Program-made: the position numbers and the translations under genes
The notes under the pieces: model-generated
The model's input: only the letters and a program-made list of their open reading frames with translations
Databases searched by the model: none
Told to the model about the DNA's origin: nothing
Part shown: piece by piece, positions 1-6,742 of the stretch
How the letters are laid out: each line of letters starts with the position of its first letter
How positions within the stretch are numbered: position 1 is the first letter of the stretch
Source of the DNA: a virus
IMG/VR virus record: IMGVR_UViG_3300047323_000388
Coordinates: 1-20,605 of that record
Direction: 5' to 3' (one strand)
DNA length: 20,605 bases

Positions 1-142
1 GTTTACAATATGGTAATGTTCCTGATTTTGTCGTCCCGTAACTTTTATAAAATTCACTAGGTTTCTTATCATGATCACAACCAGTACAATATATAAGTTC
101 TCTACTTGTCATTTCTGTATTACCTTTTGTTTTGGTTGCTAT
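1..142 (-). CDS. Zinc-finger protein, terminase small-subunit-like (partial)
   Basis: The 3' end runs off the left edge. The visible 47 codons include CTGC, then KKPSEFYKSYG, then LPYCK. Such a Cys-x-x-Cys N-terminal zinc finger is known in front of some Firmicute phage terminase small subunits and related DNA-binding proteins, so a packaging role is an inference from memory. The frame is opened by a strong AAGGAGG site (about 151-158), but no ATG or GTG follows it. In-frame candidates are ATT, ATC or ATA, with ATA at 142-140 giving nine bases of spacing. The first in-frame ATG is at 112-110 and has no good ribosome binding site. The chosen start is therefore uncertain. Its neighbour upstream is a homing endonuclease gene with its own terminator. 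Confidence 0.5.
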   Translation of the reverse strand, partial: MATKTKGNTEMTSRELIYCTGCDHDKKPSEFYKSYGTTKSGTLPYCK

Positions 143-175
143 GATAATACGCCTCCTTTTTTAATTTTTCACATA

Positions 176-207
176 CAAAAAAGCCACTAAAATTAATTAG
201 CGACTTT
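176..207 (-). terminator. Terminator after the GIY-YIG gene
   Basis: On the minus strand an 11-pair stem (207-197 with 190-180, two G-U pairs) closes a 6-base loop and runs into a T tract. It overlaps the last codons and stop of the homing endonuclease. It would separate that transcript from the terminase-like gene downstream. Confidence 0.75.
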
Positions 208-1305
208 CAAATCTTCTTTTTCTTCATTATTTAATTCTAAATAATCATCATAGTACATCCATTTTAATTTTGTTCCATTTTCTAATTTTCCGGAAGTCTT
301 TTGTGTTCCATTACAACACGCCCAAATTCCTGAATATCCTATTAAATAATATTCCATTGCTAATTTAATATTATTAAACACTTTACTATTATTTAAACAA
401 ATAACTTCTTCTTTTTGTTTTTTCTTTATGTTATATTTCCCACTATTATAATCTTCATAATAAGCCCAAGCATAACCATAAGCACTCTTTCTTTCTCTTC
501 TACATACATTTGATATTTCTCCTGATTTTGGTTTTTTATGAATTTTATTTTCTATTAACCATGTACAAGCTATTGTCATACTGTCAAATTCTTTTAAATA
601 TTCACCAGTATACTTATCAAACATAACTACTTTTTGTTTTCTATAACTATTTTCACTTATTTTTGATTTATGTTCTTCTGAAAACTCTCTACCTTTCATT
701 TTGTCTTTAATAGCATTAATAGATTCTTCTGAGTGATGTTTTCCTTTAAATCCTCCACCACCAGTTTTCTCTATCATTATCTTATTCATTTCAGCCAATC
801 GTTTAACTTCATTTTTATATTCTTCATTAGTATAATTGCTCCATCTATTTTTTGAAATTTCACTTAATAATTCCTTAGTTTCTTGGGTGTGTTCCTTACC
901 ATAAAAGGGGTTTAATTCTCCATACATACCAAACATAGGATTATTTTCTCCCATTACTCTTTCAGACATAATCTCCCTATATTCATCAGTTTTATAAGTT
1001 TGTCCTCCATCAGTAATATTATATCCATTTGGACAAATACTATTATATTGTTTTATATATTCTATTTCCCTTTCATCTAATTGAATATATGGTATATCAT
1101 CTTCAATTAAATCCATTTTAAAATTATCTACTCCATACTTTATCATCGCATTAGCTATTGCAGTATGTTTTCTTTTACTATCACATTTATGTTGTGACCA
1201 TCTTTCACTTAGTGTAGATATAGTTTGTCCTATATAAACCTTGTTATTTATTTTATTAATTATTATGTAAATTCTACCTAGTATATCTTGATTTTTCTTT
1301 AACAT
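193..1305 (-). CDS. GIY-YIG homing endonuclease with NUMOD repeats
   Basis: This 370-residue protein is a probable site-specific DNA endonuclease of the free-standing homing type. The GIY-YIG domain occupies about residues 10-100: IY at 12-13, YIG at 24-26, a likely catalytic Arg35 (TLSERW) and Glu80 (DERE), ending with the GYNITDGG block common in this family. Behind it come NUMOD3-like repeats (GENNPMFG, ELNPFYGKEH, GFKGKHHSEE, GREFSEEHK), known as DNA-contacting modules. After these come two NUMOD1-like segments (VVMFDKYTGEYLKEF near 228 and EVICLNNSKVF near 298). The start has AGAAGGA nine bases upstream. It is intact, followed by its own terminator, and sits next to a terminase-like gene, a common place for such elements. 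Whether it lies in an intron cannot be judged because the neighbour is cut off. Confidence 0.9.
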   Translation of the reverse strand: MLKKNQDILGRIYIIINKINNKVYIGQTISTLSERWSQHKCDSKRKHTAIANAMIKYGVDNFKMDLIEDDIPYIQLDEREIEYIKQYNSICPNGYNITDGGQTYKTDEYREIMSERVMGENNPMFGMYGELNPFYGKEHTQETKELLSEISKNRWSNYTNEEYKNEVKRLAEMNKIMIEKTGGGGFKGKHHSEESINAIKDKMKGREFSEEHKSKISENSYRKQKVVMFDKYTGEYLKEFDSMTIACTWLIENKIHKKPKSGEISNVCRRERKSAYGYAWAYYEDYNSGKYNIKKKQKEEVICLNNSKVFNNIKLAMEYYLIGYSGIWACCNGTQKTSGKLENGTKLKWMYYDDYLELNNEEKEDLKVAN

Positions 1306-1359
1306 AATTTATTCCTTCTTTCATATAAATTCTTATAATTTCCTATAAATATATTTAAT

Positions 1360-1536
1360 TTATTTCTTTTCTCTATTTTTATATCTTTCTAATGCACTTC
1401 TTAATTTAATACTATCTTTAAATAAAAATACATTAAATTTAGGATTATTCCTATCAGATTGCTCTTTAGGTTCTTCAAACCCCTCATTAATCAGCCAACT
1501 AGCTTGTCGCATTGTTTTCACTACGTAAATTCCCAT
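1360..1536 (-). CDS. DUF5659-like small protein, 58 aa (copy 1)
   Basis: The protein starts MGIYVVKTMRQASWL, ends in NREKK and carries the block FNVFLFKDS near residues 34-42. An AAGGA site lies 11 bases before the ATG; the other nearby ATG at 1546 is in a different, closed frame. It aligns without gaps, over the same 58 residues, with the protein encoded at 13030-13206: shared Met1, a central LI..G, VFLFKD, a following Arg and the lysine-rich end. Proteins of this shape are common in Clostridium and are called DUF5659; the function is unknown. The gene lies between the winged-helix gene and the homing endonuclease gene, both on the same strand. Confidence 0.7.
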   Translation of the reverse strand: MGIYVVKTMRQASWLINEGFEEPKEQSDRNNPKFNVFLFKDSIKLRSALERYKNREKK

Positions 1537-1576
1537 ATAAATTCATATCCTTTCTTATAACTTATTTTTATAATTT

Positions 1577-1623
1577 ATTAAATTTTATGAACATTATTAT
1601 TAATATATTAAATTTTGTGAACA
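1577..1623. repeat. Two 17-bp direct repeats upstream of copy 1
   Basis: Bases 1577-1593 and 1607-1623 both read ATTAAATTTTRTGAACA, with a single difference (A or G) and a spacing of exactly 30 bases. They sit in the gap upstream of the 58-residue gene, where an operator or activator site would be expected. The function is inference. Confidence 0.45.
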
Positions 1624-1696
1624 AATATTACCCTTAAATAAGCATATTACATTGATTTAACAATATATTTTCACAATTCTGCCTTATCAGTATTCC

Positions 1697-2638
1697 TTAA
1701 CTCTTCACTTTAAACATGTTAATCAACCAATCAAGCTCTTCTATAGTTGTTCCCATATAAAATAGTCTTGGATTAACTGTTATTATTTTAGCTTGTTTAG
1801 TTTCGTGAAATGCTATAACTGGCTCTCCATTAATAGATAGGCTTAATAAATCATTTTTAAATTTAGTAACATTGCTTTGATTTAATAAGATGCATAACTC
1901 CTTTAATGAATAAGGTTTAATACAGTCTATATTTTGTTCATGTGTATCTTTTGCTATCATATTATATTTTAGATTACAATACTTTAATAATTCAATAAAT
2001 AAAGCTAATTTCTTATGTTCTTTTGGAGTTGATTTCTCATATATCTCTTTAATTGCATCATCAAACATTCTTGCCTTACCTACTTTCTTATTTTTTAATA
2101 TGGTTCCTTTTTTACAATATATTTTATTTATTTCTATTATACCATCTTCATTAATGGTAATCAATTCTTTTTTAATTAATTCAGTTTTTGTTTTATAAGT
2201 CTCAGTTCTACCTAATTTTAATATATCTTGCAAATCGCTTTCATATATTAGATGTTTTATTTTATCTTTCTTAATAGTTAATCTATTTTCATAATCCATA
2301 TATACACATAAATATAAGAATCTAAATATATATTGTGGACTTACTCCTTTAGATAATAACCTATTGTAGAATATAAAATAGAAATTACCACAATATTCAT
2401 CTATTGCTTGTTTAAATAAGTCATTAGATTTTCTTAGTTCAACTCCATCTTTAGAACCTTTACTTTTATCATCAATATTATTTAATTGTTCTGCATAATT
2501 AACTATTTCCATAGCTAATAGATCCTTTGTTTGACTATGTAATTCTACTAATTCTCCATCAGTATTTACTAAATCAAATATTTTTAAGTTTTGTTTTACA
2601 ATATGAACTTTCTCAGTCCATTCACCTGTTTTATTCAT
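1697..2638 (-). CDS. Probable tandem winged-helix DNA-binding protein (Rep-like or regulator)
   Basis: The protein has 313 residues, no membrane segment, and is rich in Lys and Glu. Residues about 105-175 form a helical block followed by short strands, with KTKTELIKKELITINEDG resembling the recognition helix and wing of a winged helix. A second such unit lies near residues 240-290 (YSLKELCILLNQSN, then a hairpin). The end, VNPRLFYMGTTIEEL, resembles the NP-x-x-F ending of Firmicute RepL-type plasmid proteins, from memory. A GGAG site lies 7-8 bases before the ATG. A replication or regulatory role is plausible, but this is not a confident family assignment. A candidate terminator lies upstream, so the gene may start its own transcript. 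Confidence 0.5.
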   Translation of the reverse strand: MNKTGEWTEKVHIVKQNLKIFDLVNTDGELVELHSQTKDLLAMEIVNYAEQLNNIDDKSKGSKDGVELRKSNDLFKQAIDEYCGNFYFIFYNRLLSKGVSPQYIFRFLYLCVYMDYENRLTIKKDKIKHLIYESDLQDILKLGRTETYKTKTELIKKELITINEDGIIEINKIYCKKGTILKNKKVGKARMFDDAIKEIYEKSTPKEHKKLALFIELLKYCNLKYNMIAKDTHEQNIDCIKPYSLKELCILLNQSNVTKFKNDLLSLSINGEPVIAFHETKQAKIITVNPRLFYMGTTIEELDWLINMFKVKS

Positions 2639-2907
2639 TTTTATCGTCTCCTTCTTATAAATTCTTATAAATTTTTATTACTTCTAACTACCCATTCCTT
2701 TGGCAAAAATAAGCACTATTAAAACAATAAAAGAGACTAGACAAACCAAATCATCTAGCCATAAAATCAATTTAAATTTAATTTATATTGTATGTAATCT
2801 ATGATTACGAAACAATAAATCATGCTTTAGCATGACAACCTCGTAGAGTATGTTTATAAAAACCCAATAAAATATAACTTTTATTCTTTAATATTCTTTT
2901 TATTTTA
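2639..2907. other. Intergenic region with hairpins and no convincing gene
   Basis: Reading on the minus strand it begins with a strong copy of the recurrent A-rich motif (2893-2910). Next come a short perfect hairpin (TCATGC/GCATGA, 2820-2835), a possible terminator (2737-2758) and the ribosome binding site of the winged-helix gene. A 16-codon reading frame at 2833-2783 has GAGG before its ATG, but it overlaps the hairpin and has no other support. Confidence 0.5.
2737..2758 (-). terminator. Candidate terminator
   Basis: Minus strand: an 8-pair stem CTAGATGA/TTGTCTAG (two G-U pairs) with a 6-base loop. It is followed by a T-rich run interrupted by C, A and G. The stem is moderate and the T tract imperfect. 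Confidence 0.4.
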
Positions 2908-2910
2908 TTA
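2893..2910 (-). promoter_or_regulatory. Recurrent A-rich intergenic motif, copy 1
   Basis: The minus-strand reading is TAATAAAATAAAAAGAAT. It begins at the stop codon of the frameshifted extension and precedes the winged-helix gene's leader. One of eight strong copies in the window; promoter function is inferred from position. Confidence 0.5.
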
Positions 2911-3102
2911 ATAAATCATGTTATTTAAAGTTTCTTTAATTTCTTCTACTGCATTTTCGTAACCTTCATCTAATCCCATTTCATACGACTCAATAAGTTT
3001 CTTTCTAAGGGCAATATTAAAACCTTTGATATCACTTTGTTTTATTTCAGATAAAGTATCTAATAATCCTCCAAGTAAAACTTCTATTGGATCTTCCTCA
3101 AT
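2908..3102 (-). CDS. C-terminal extension read by -1 frameshift (or broken 3' part)
   Basis: A 64-codon open frame directly follows an A8 run (minus strand, 3109-3102) near the end of the 171-residue gene, shifted by -1. Its protein, beginning IEEDPIEVLLGGLLDTL and ending ETLNNMIY, has normal composition and codon use. It has no ATG near its start and no ribosome binding site, and a stop lies just before the A run in this frame. It is best explained as a continuation of the upstream gene through slippage on GAA-AAA-AAA, or as one gene broken by loss of one A. It ends at TAA overlapping the A-rich motif. Function unknown. Confidence 0.55.
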   Translation of the reverse strand: MEEDPIEVLLGGLLDTLSEIKQSDIKGFNIALRKKLIESYEMGLDEGYENAVEEIKETLNNMIY

Positions 3103-3599
3103 TTTTTTTCATAATCTTCGTCATCTGTATCTTTATGCAATATACAATTAACACAATCACCATTACACTCTTCAGAATTAGAATAATTTAATTCACTAAT
3201 AACCCTATCAAACTCTTCTTTATCATCAATCAATATAGCAACTTGTCCATCAAAAACGTCCTCATCAATACAATCATATAGTGAATCTTGAATAAAAATT
3301 ACTTCTGAATCTTCATCTGGATAAGTCATTCCATCTTCATCGTAAACTGGTTGTAATGTATATCTAACATCTCCATATTCATCACATATTACACATAACG
3401 ATAATATATCATGACACCCTAACAATTCATCAAAACTATCTCCATCTTGATATTCAAAATTAGCATCTAATTCATATAATAGTTCTTTTGAAACATCATA
3501 TGCAATATTATTATCTAATATAAAATTTGACGATTGTTCATTTTCTACTGCATTAAGAACTATTCCTACTAAGCTACAAATTTTATCTCTATAATTCAT
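3084..3599 (-). CDS. Acidic hypothetical protein, 171 aa
   Basis: I do not recognise this protein. It is very acidic (many Asp and Glu) and probably globular, with DDKEEFDRVISEL near residue 125 and a Cys cluster CNGDCVNC near residues 144-151 that could bind a metal. The N-terminal region MNYRDKICSLVGIVLNAVE is helical. A GAGGT site precedes the ATG. The zero-frame product ends KKLRKIQ just after an A8 run; a -1 shift there would add 64 residues. A weaker A-rich motif lies upstream (about 3617-3640), at the end of the 124-residue gene. Confidence 0.7.
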   Translation of the reverse strand: MNYRDKICSLVGIVLNAVENEQSSNFILDNNIAYDVSKELLYELDANFEYQDGDSFDELLGCHDILSLCVICDEYGDVRYTLQPVYDEDGMTYPDEDSEVIFIQDSLYDCIDEDVFDGQVAILIDDKEEFDRVISELNYSNSEECNGDCVNCILHKDTDDEDYEKKLRKIQ

Positions 3600-3635
3600 T
3601 TTAACTTCTACCTCACTTTATAATATTTAATTTAT

Positions 3636-4010
3636 TTATAGCTGATTGTTTTCTTGAATTTCTTGTTGAATTTTAGCGATTTCTCTATTGTTATCACAAG
3701 TCATTTGATTCAATTGCATATTGTATTCTATATTTCTTTCATTTAAAATAATATCAATTGCAGAAGTTTTATCCACTCCAATATTTACTAATGTACTAAA
3801 TTGTCCTGCTAGAAAAGATATAGAATCTATTCCTGCTTGGAATTCTTGTGAATCTAATTCTAATTCTTGAATATTTTCAGTATTAACTTTAACATCTTTT
3901 GAATCCATTAATTGTTCAATAACATCAATTAATTCATCTTTAGATAAAGACTCTAATGATGTTTGATCTTCTTCCATATCTTCAACATTATTTAATTCTT
4001 CTTTACACAT
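3636..4010 (-). CDS. Acidic coiled-coil hypothetical protein, 124 aa
   Basis: The protein is not recognised. The first 50 residues are acidic (NNVEDMEEDQ, LSKDELIDVIEQL). A more hydrophobic middle (IDSISFLAGQFSTLVNIGV, about 60-80) follows, then a Gln/Asn-rich helix likely to form a coiled coil (NREIAKIQQEIQENNQL at the end). A GGTGAG site lies 5-6 bases before the ATG. The gene starts 19 bases after the ClpP-like gene, so the two are probably co-transcribed. That makes a partner or substrate-adaptor role conceivable, but nothing in the sequence proves it. Confidence 0.6.
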   Translation of the reverse strand: MCKEELNNVEDMEEDQTSLESLSKDELIDVIEQLMDSKDVKVNTENIQELELDSQEFQAGIDSISFLAGQFSTLVNIGVDKTSAIDIILNERNIEYNMQLNQMTCDNNREIAKIQQEIQENNQL

Positions 4011-4029
4011 ATTCTCTCACCTATATCCT

Positions 4030-4641
4030 TTATATTATGATTTCGTCAATTACATTTAAATCTAAAGCAGTAGTACTATCCATATAAAAATCTTTATTAC
4101 TTTTAGTATAGCTATTAAATTGTTCAGCAGTTATACTTGTCTTTTCTGTTATTAAATCAACAATTAAGTTATACCATCTATCACATTGTTCTCTATCATT
4201 TACAGTGTCTTGATAAGTTTCTTGACCATATTTAAATCTATTCCATTGATGGCACATTAAATCACTTCTCTTATATGCAAATCTTTTTGATCCACAAATT
4301 AAAATTTTAAATGCCATTGAATAAGCATAGCTTGTACAATATGTATGGATTTCTATTCCTTTGTTAATGTAATACTCCATTAAATCACAAAAATGCATTC
4401 CATCAACTAAACTTCCTCCGGGTGAAGCAATAATTAATTTTATCGGAGTTCTATCTTCTTGGTTTAGTGATAATTGTTTTTCTGCTAACTTTTTTAATTG
4501 TCTAGATAGAGTTATTATAAATTCTGTTGTTACTTCATCATCAATATATAATGTATTCTTGTTTTTGTAATCACCTAATTTAATTTCTTCAAGTAATCTA
4601 TTTACTGGTTGATAATATTGTCCACTCATAACTTTCACCAT
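4030..4641 (-). CDS. ClpP-like serine protease
   Basis: 203 residues, about the length of ClpP. The crotonase/ClpP fold signatures are present: KLIIASPGGSLVDGM with the oxyanion glycines at 75-76, the nucleophile Ser108 in AYSMAF (ClpP has A-S-M), and His131 in LMCHQW (ClpP has HQP). The third catalytic residue is less clear. The segment TKSNKDFYMDSTTALDLNVID aligns with the DTDRD..M region, but the first Asp of ClpP falls on a Lys or Ser, leaving Asp184 as a candidate. The start is either the ATG at 4641 (GGA four bases upstream) or Met5 (GGTGA six bases upstream). No Clp ATPase is in view, so it may act with the host ATPase, as a stand-alone peptidase, or in phage head maturation. It is followed by the 124-residue acidic gene. 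Confidence 0.85.
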   Translation of the reverse strand: MVKVMSGQYYQPVNRLLEEIKLGDYKNKNTLYIDDEVTTEFIITLSRQLKKLAEKQLSLNQEDRTPIKLIIASPGGSLVDGMHFCDLMEYYINKGIEIHTYCTSYAYSMAFKILICGSKRFAYKRSDLMCHQWNRFKYGQETYQDTVNDREQCDRWYNLIVDLITEKTSITAEQFNSYTKSNKDFYMDSTTALDLNVIDEIII

Positions 4642-4658
4642 TTAATCCTTTATTTTAT

Positions 4659-5870
4659 TTAATTTAAAACTATCTTAAAACTTCCTTTTCTACATTTACC
4701 TTTTTCATATATATCTAATTTAGCACTAGCTTTTGCACCACCAAAGAAATTATCATCAGAATATTCATCACTTCCCATAATTGAAGGTATATAAACTACT
4801 TCACAATCATGTGTTGGTGCTTCATTTGTAGTGATTTGTTCTTCATGGTGTAAATGTCCAAAATAAGAAACATCTATAAATTTTCTTAATTGTTGACTAA
4901 CATCTGCAATAACTCTTTTAGGGTTTTTCACCTTTTGCCCATGTTGTGCATAGATATTATATCCTAGTATATTAAAATCTACATATTTGCCACCATAAAT
5001 AGGTACTTCTATTCGAGTATTATTTTCTAACATATCACGTATATATGTAATTATTATTCTTTCCATATTCTCAAGAGTAAAAGATTTGTCGTTGAAAGCA
5101 CGTATTTCTGAATGATTTCCACATAAAACATGATGATATGTAACAGTTAAATCTACACTTAGTTTGGTTAAAAACTTAATCATATATTTCATTAATTTGG
5201 TTACTTGATCTGAAAATCCTGATTGAAGACTAGCTAATTGAGAAATTCTTAGTGTCATTCCTTCAACGTCATCTCCACAATTTAAAACATGTAAATGTGT
5301 AATTCCATTTTCCTTGCACAATTCTACAGTTTCACTGGCTAGTTGATTCATTCTTTCATAAAATATTTCTTCTGAATATTTATTATTTATACTTGTAAAA
5401 TATTTTCCAAAGTGAAAATCACTAATTCCTAGCAATCCTTCTTTATCATTTTTATGTATTGTCATTTCATTGAAATCAGGAACTTCAATTCTATTAATAG
5501 ATTCTTTGAAGTTTTCAAACAACATTTCTACTCTAGTATCACATGTTTTATATTTATTTAATTCTAATTTTTCTGTTCTTACTTTAATTCTTTCCTTCTC
5601 AATTTCTAATCTTTTATTTTCTAGTTGCTGTAATTCATCCGATACTCCACTATCCTTTTTTAAATCTTCAATAGCAATTGAATAGCCTTCTGTTATATAC
5701 TTAGCAATACCACGTATGTATGACTCATTATAGTCAGTATTCAATACTTTATTGATTCCCACAGTCATCTCAGCATTAGTCATTCCTAATTCTGTTTTTG
5801 AATTCCATATTCTCGCAATAAATTTATTACGTGCTTCATTCTCTTTTATTTTAAAAGTTTCATCTTCCAT
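4659..5870 (-). CDS. Calcineurin-like metallophosphoesterase
   Basis: 403 residues. Metal-binding motifs occur in the expected order: GISDFHFG (Asp151, His153), NCGDD (Gly199-Asp200), LCGNHSE (Asn252, His253), AQHGQ (His310) and YFGHLHHEE (His339, His341). This set defines binuclear-metal phosphoesterases, which include Mre11/SbcD-type DNA nucleases and phage phosphoesterases. The N-terminal 65 residues look like a small HTH-type domain (TNAEMTVGINKVLNTDY). A charged coiled coil follows at about 80-110 (ENKRLEIEKERIKV). A DNA- or RNA-processing role is likely but the substrate is not evident. GGGAG lies seven bases before the ATG; an A-rich motif lies at 5883-5905. The stop is 18 bases from the ClpP-like start. 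Confidence 0.88.
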   Translation of the reverse strand: MEDETFKIKENEARNKFIARIWNSKTELGMTNAEMTVGINKVLNTDYNESYIRGIAKYITEGYSIAIEDLKKDSGVSDELQQLENKRLEIEKERIKVRTEKLELNKYKTCDTRVEMLFENFKESINRIEVPDFNEMTIHKNDKEGLLGISDFHFGKYFTSINNKYSEEIFYERMNQLASETVELCKENGITHLHVLNCGDDVEGMTLRISQLASLQSGFSDQVTKLMKYMIKFLTKLSVDLTVTYHHVLCGNHSEIRAFNDKSFTLENMERIIITYIRDMLENNTRIEVPIYGGKYVDFNILGYNIYAQHGQKVKNPKRVIADVSQQLRKFIDVSYFGHLHHEEQITTNEAPTHDCEVVYIPSIMGSDEYSDDNFFGGAKASAKLDIYEKGKCRKGSFKIVLN

Positions 5871-5910
5871 AATAATTTCTCCCTTTATTATTATTTTTTT
5901 TAATTTGTTT

Positions 5911-6099
5911 CTATATAATTATTTCTTGGGCACAACAGGGGCATTCAATATACTTAACTCCACTTACTTCATATAGATTTCCACTTTCAATCTCTTCTTC
6001 AACTACTATTTTTGCCTTGCAACCTTTACATATAATTTTTTGTACTCTTCTTTTATGTTTCTTGCTCTCTTTTTGTTGGTTATATTCCTTTTCTCCCAT
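5911..6099 (-). CDS. Zinc-ribbon protein, 62 aa
   Basis: The sequence holds two Cys pairs, CKGC and CPCC, in the arrangement IICKGCKAKIVVEE then YIECPCCAQEIII. This is a classical four-Cys zinc ribbon behind a basic tail (KESKKHKRR). I chose the start MGEKEY at 6099 because GGAGAG lies seven bases before it. A longer frame from 6135 would have to translate through the A-rich motif and this ribosome binding site. Such small ribbons occur as nucleic-acid-binding or transcription-related proteins; the function here is unknown. The metallophosphoesterase gene follows. Confidence 0.75.
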   Translation of the reverse strand: MGEKEYNQQKESKKHKRRVQKIICKGCKAKIVVEEEIESGNLYEVSGVKYIECPCCAQEIII

Positions 6100-6186
6100 T
6101 TTAATCTCTCCATTTATTTTATTTTTTAAATACATTAAAAGCTCACAACATCTCTATGCAATGAGTTTTATTATATATTTAAAATG

Positions 6187-6214
6187 AGTGAACTAACATT
6201 ATTGCTAGTCCACT
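6187..6214 (-). terminator. 12-pair hairpin, candidate terminator
   Basis: Minus strand: stem AGTGGACTAGCA with TGTTAGTTCACT, 12 pairs including two G-U, and a 4-base loop ATAA. The sequence that follows is CATTTTAAATAT, so the T tract is weak. It may instead be an RNA processing or stabilising hairpin between the 36-residue and zinc-ribbon genes. A perfect 10-base palindrome, CTCAATTGAG, lies at 6239-6248. Confidence 0.55.
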
Positions 6215-6259
6215 TAAATTAGTTGTTTTAAGTCAAACCTCAATTGAGTGTCTGCTATT

Positions 6260-6370
6260 TTACTTCATCAAATTATCTATTGTAATTTCTATTCCACCAT
6301 CTATTATCTTACTAATATGGTCTTTATAAATCCAACAAACTCTTTGATGGTCACATAAATCACACTTCAT
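6260..6370 (-). CDS. Cys-rich micro-protein, 36 aa
   Basis: The frame starts MKCDLCDHQRVCWIYKDHI and ends with TIDNLMK. Three Cys and two His in the first 20 residues suggest a small metal site. The ATG overlaps the end of the 111-residue gene (one base between stop and start), with AAGGG about ten bases upstream inside that gene, so translation is probably coupled. It is followed by the 12-pair hairpin. The function is unknown. Confidence 0.6.
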   Translation of the reverse strand: MKCDLCDHQRVCWIYKDHISKIIDGGIEITIDNLMK

Positions 6371-6371
6371 A

Positions 6372-6707
6372 TTATTCTGCCCTTACAAAATCTTCATCAC
6401 AATCTGTACAATGAATATGTAATTCTTCACAACTAGACTTTATTTCATTCCCTTCGCAATTACAATGATATTTATATGTAGGTTTTCTTTCCTTTGGTGC
6501 TTTTTCTTTAAATTCTTTTATAGTAACTTCAATTTTACCATCTTCTTCAAGTGTTGATAATAAAGTTTGAACTTCATCAGTTATATTTACTTCACTTGCT
6601 ACTAATTCTCCTGTTTCTTCATTTATAATTTCTAATGTTCCAACTAACTTATCATTTTTGTATTCTGCCCTTATTCCTTTATAAGCTACCTTTAATGCTT
6701 TAGCCAT
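6372..6707 (-). CDS. Hypothetical protein with C-terminal Cys/His cluster, 111 aa
   Basis: Residues 1-70 look like a small beta-rich domain (KALKVAYKGIRAEYKNDKL, then EINEETGEL-like turns). After a basic linker (KEKAPKERKPT) comes a metal-binding tail: HCNC, then SSCEELHIHC, then TDCDEDF. The Cys and His spacing suggests a zinc ribbon. GGAG lies 8-9 bases before the ATG, and an A-rich motif (6723-6743) sits between this gene and the nuclease stop. The family is not recognised. The 36-residue Cys-rich frame follows almost directly. Confidence 0.65.
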   Translation of the reverse strand: MAKALKVAYKGIRAEYKNDKLVGTLEIINEETGELVASEVNITDEVQTLLSTLEEDGKIEVTIKEFKEKAPKERKPTYKYHCNCEGNEIKSSCEELHIHCTDCDEDFVRAE

Positions 6708-6742
6708 ATTATCTTTCTCCTTTTATTCTATTTATTTTATTT

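Noticed and set aside
6100-6135. Longer start for the zinc-ribbon protein
   Set aside because: The added codons consist of the A-rich motif and the ribosome binding site of the shorter start.
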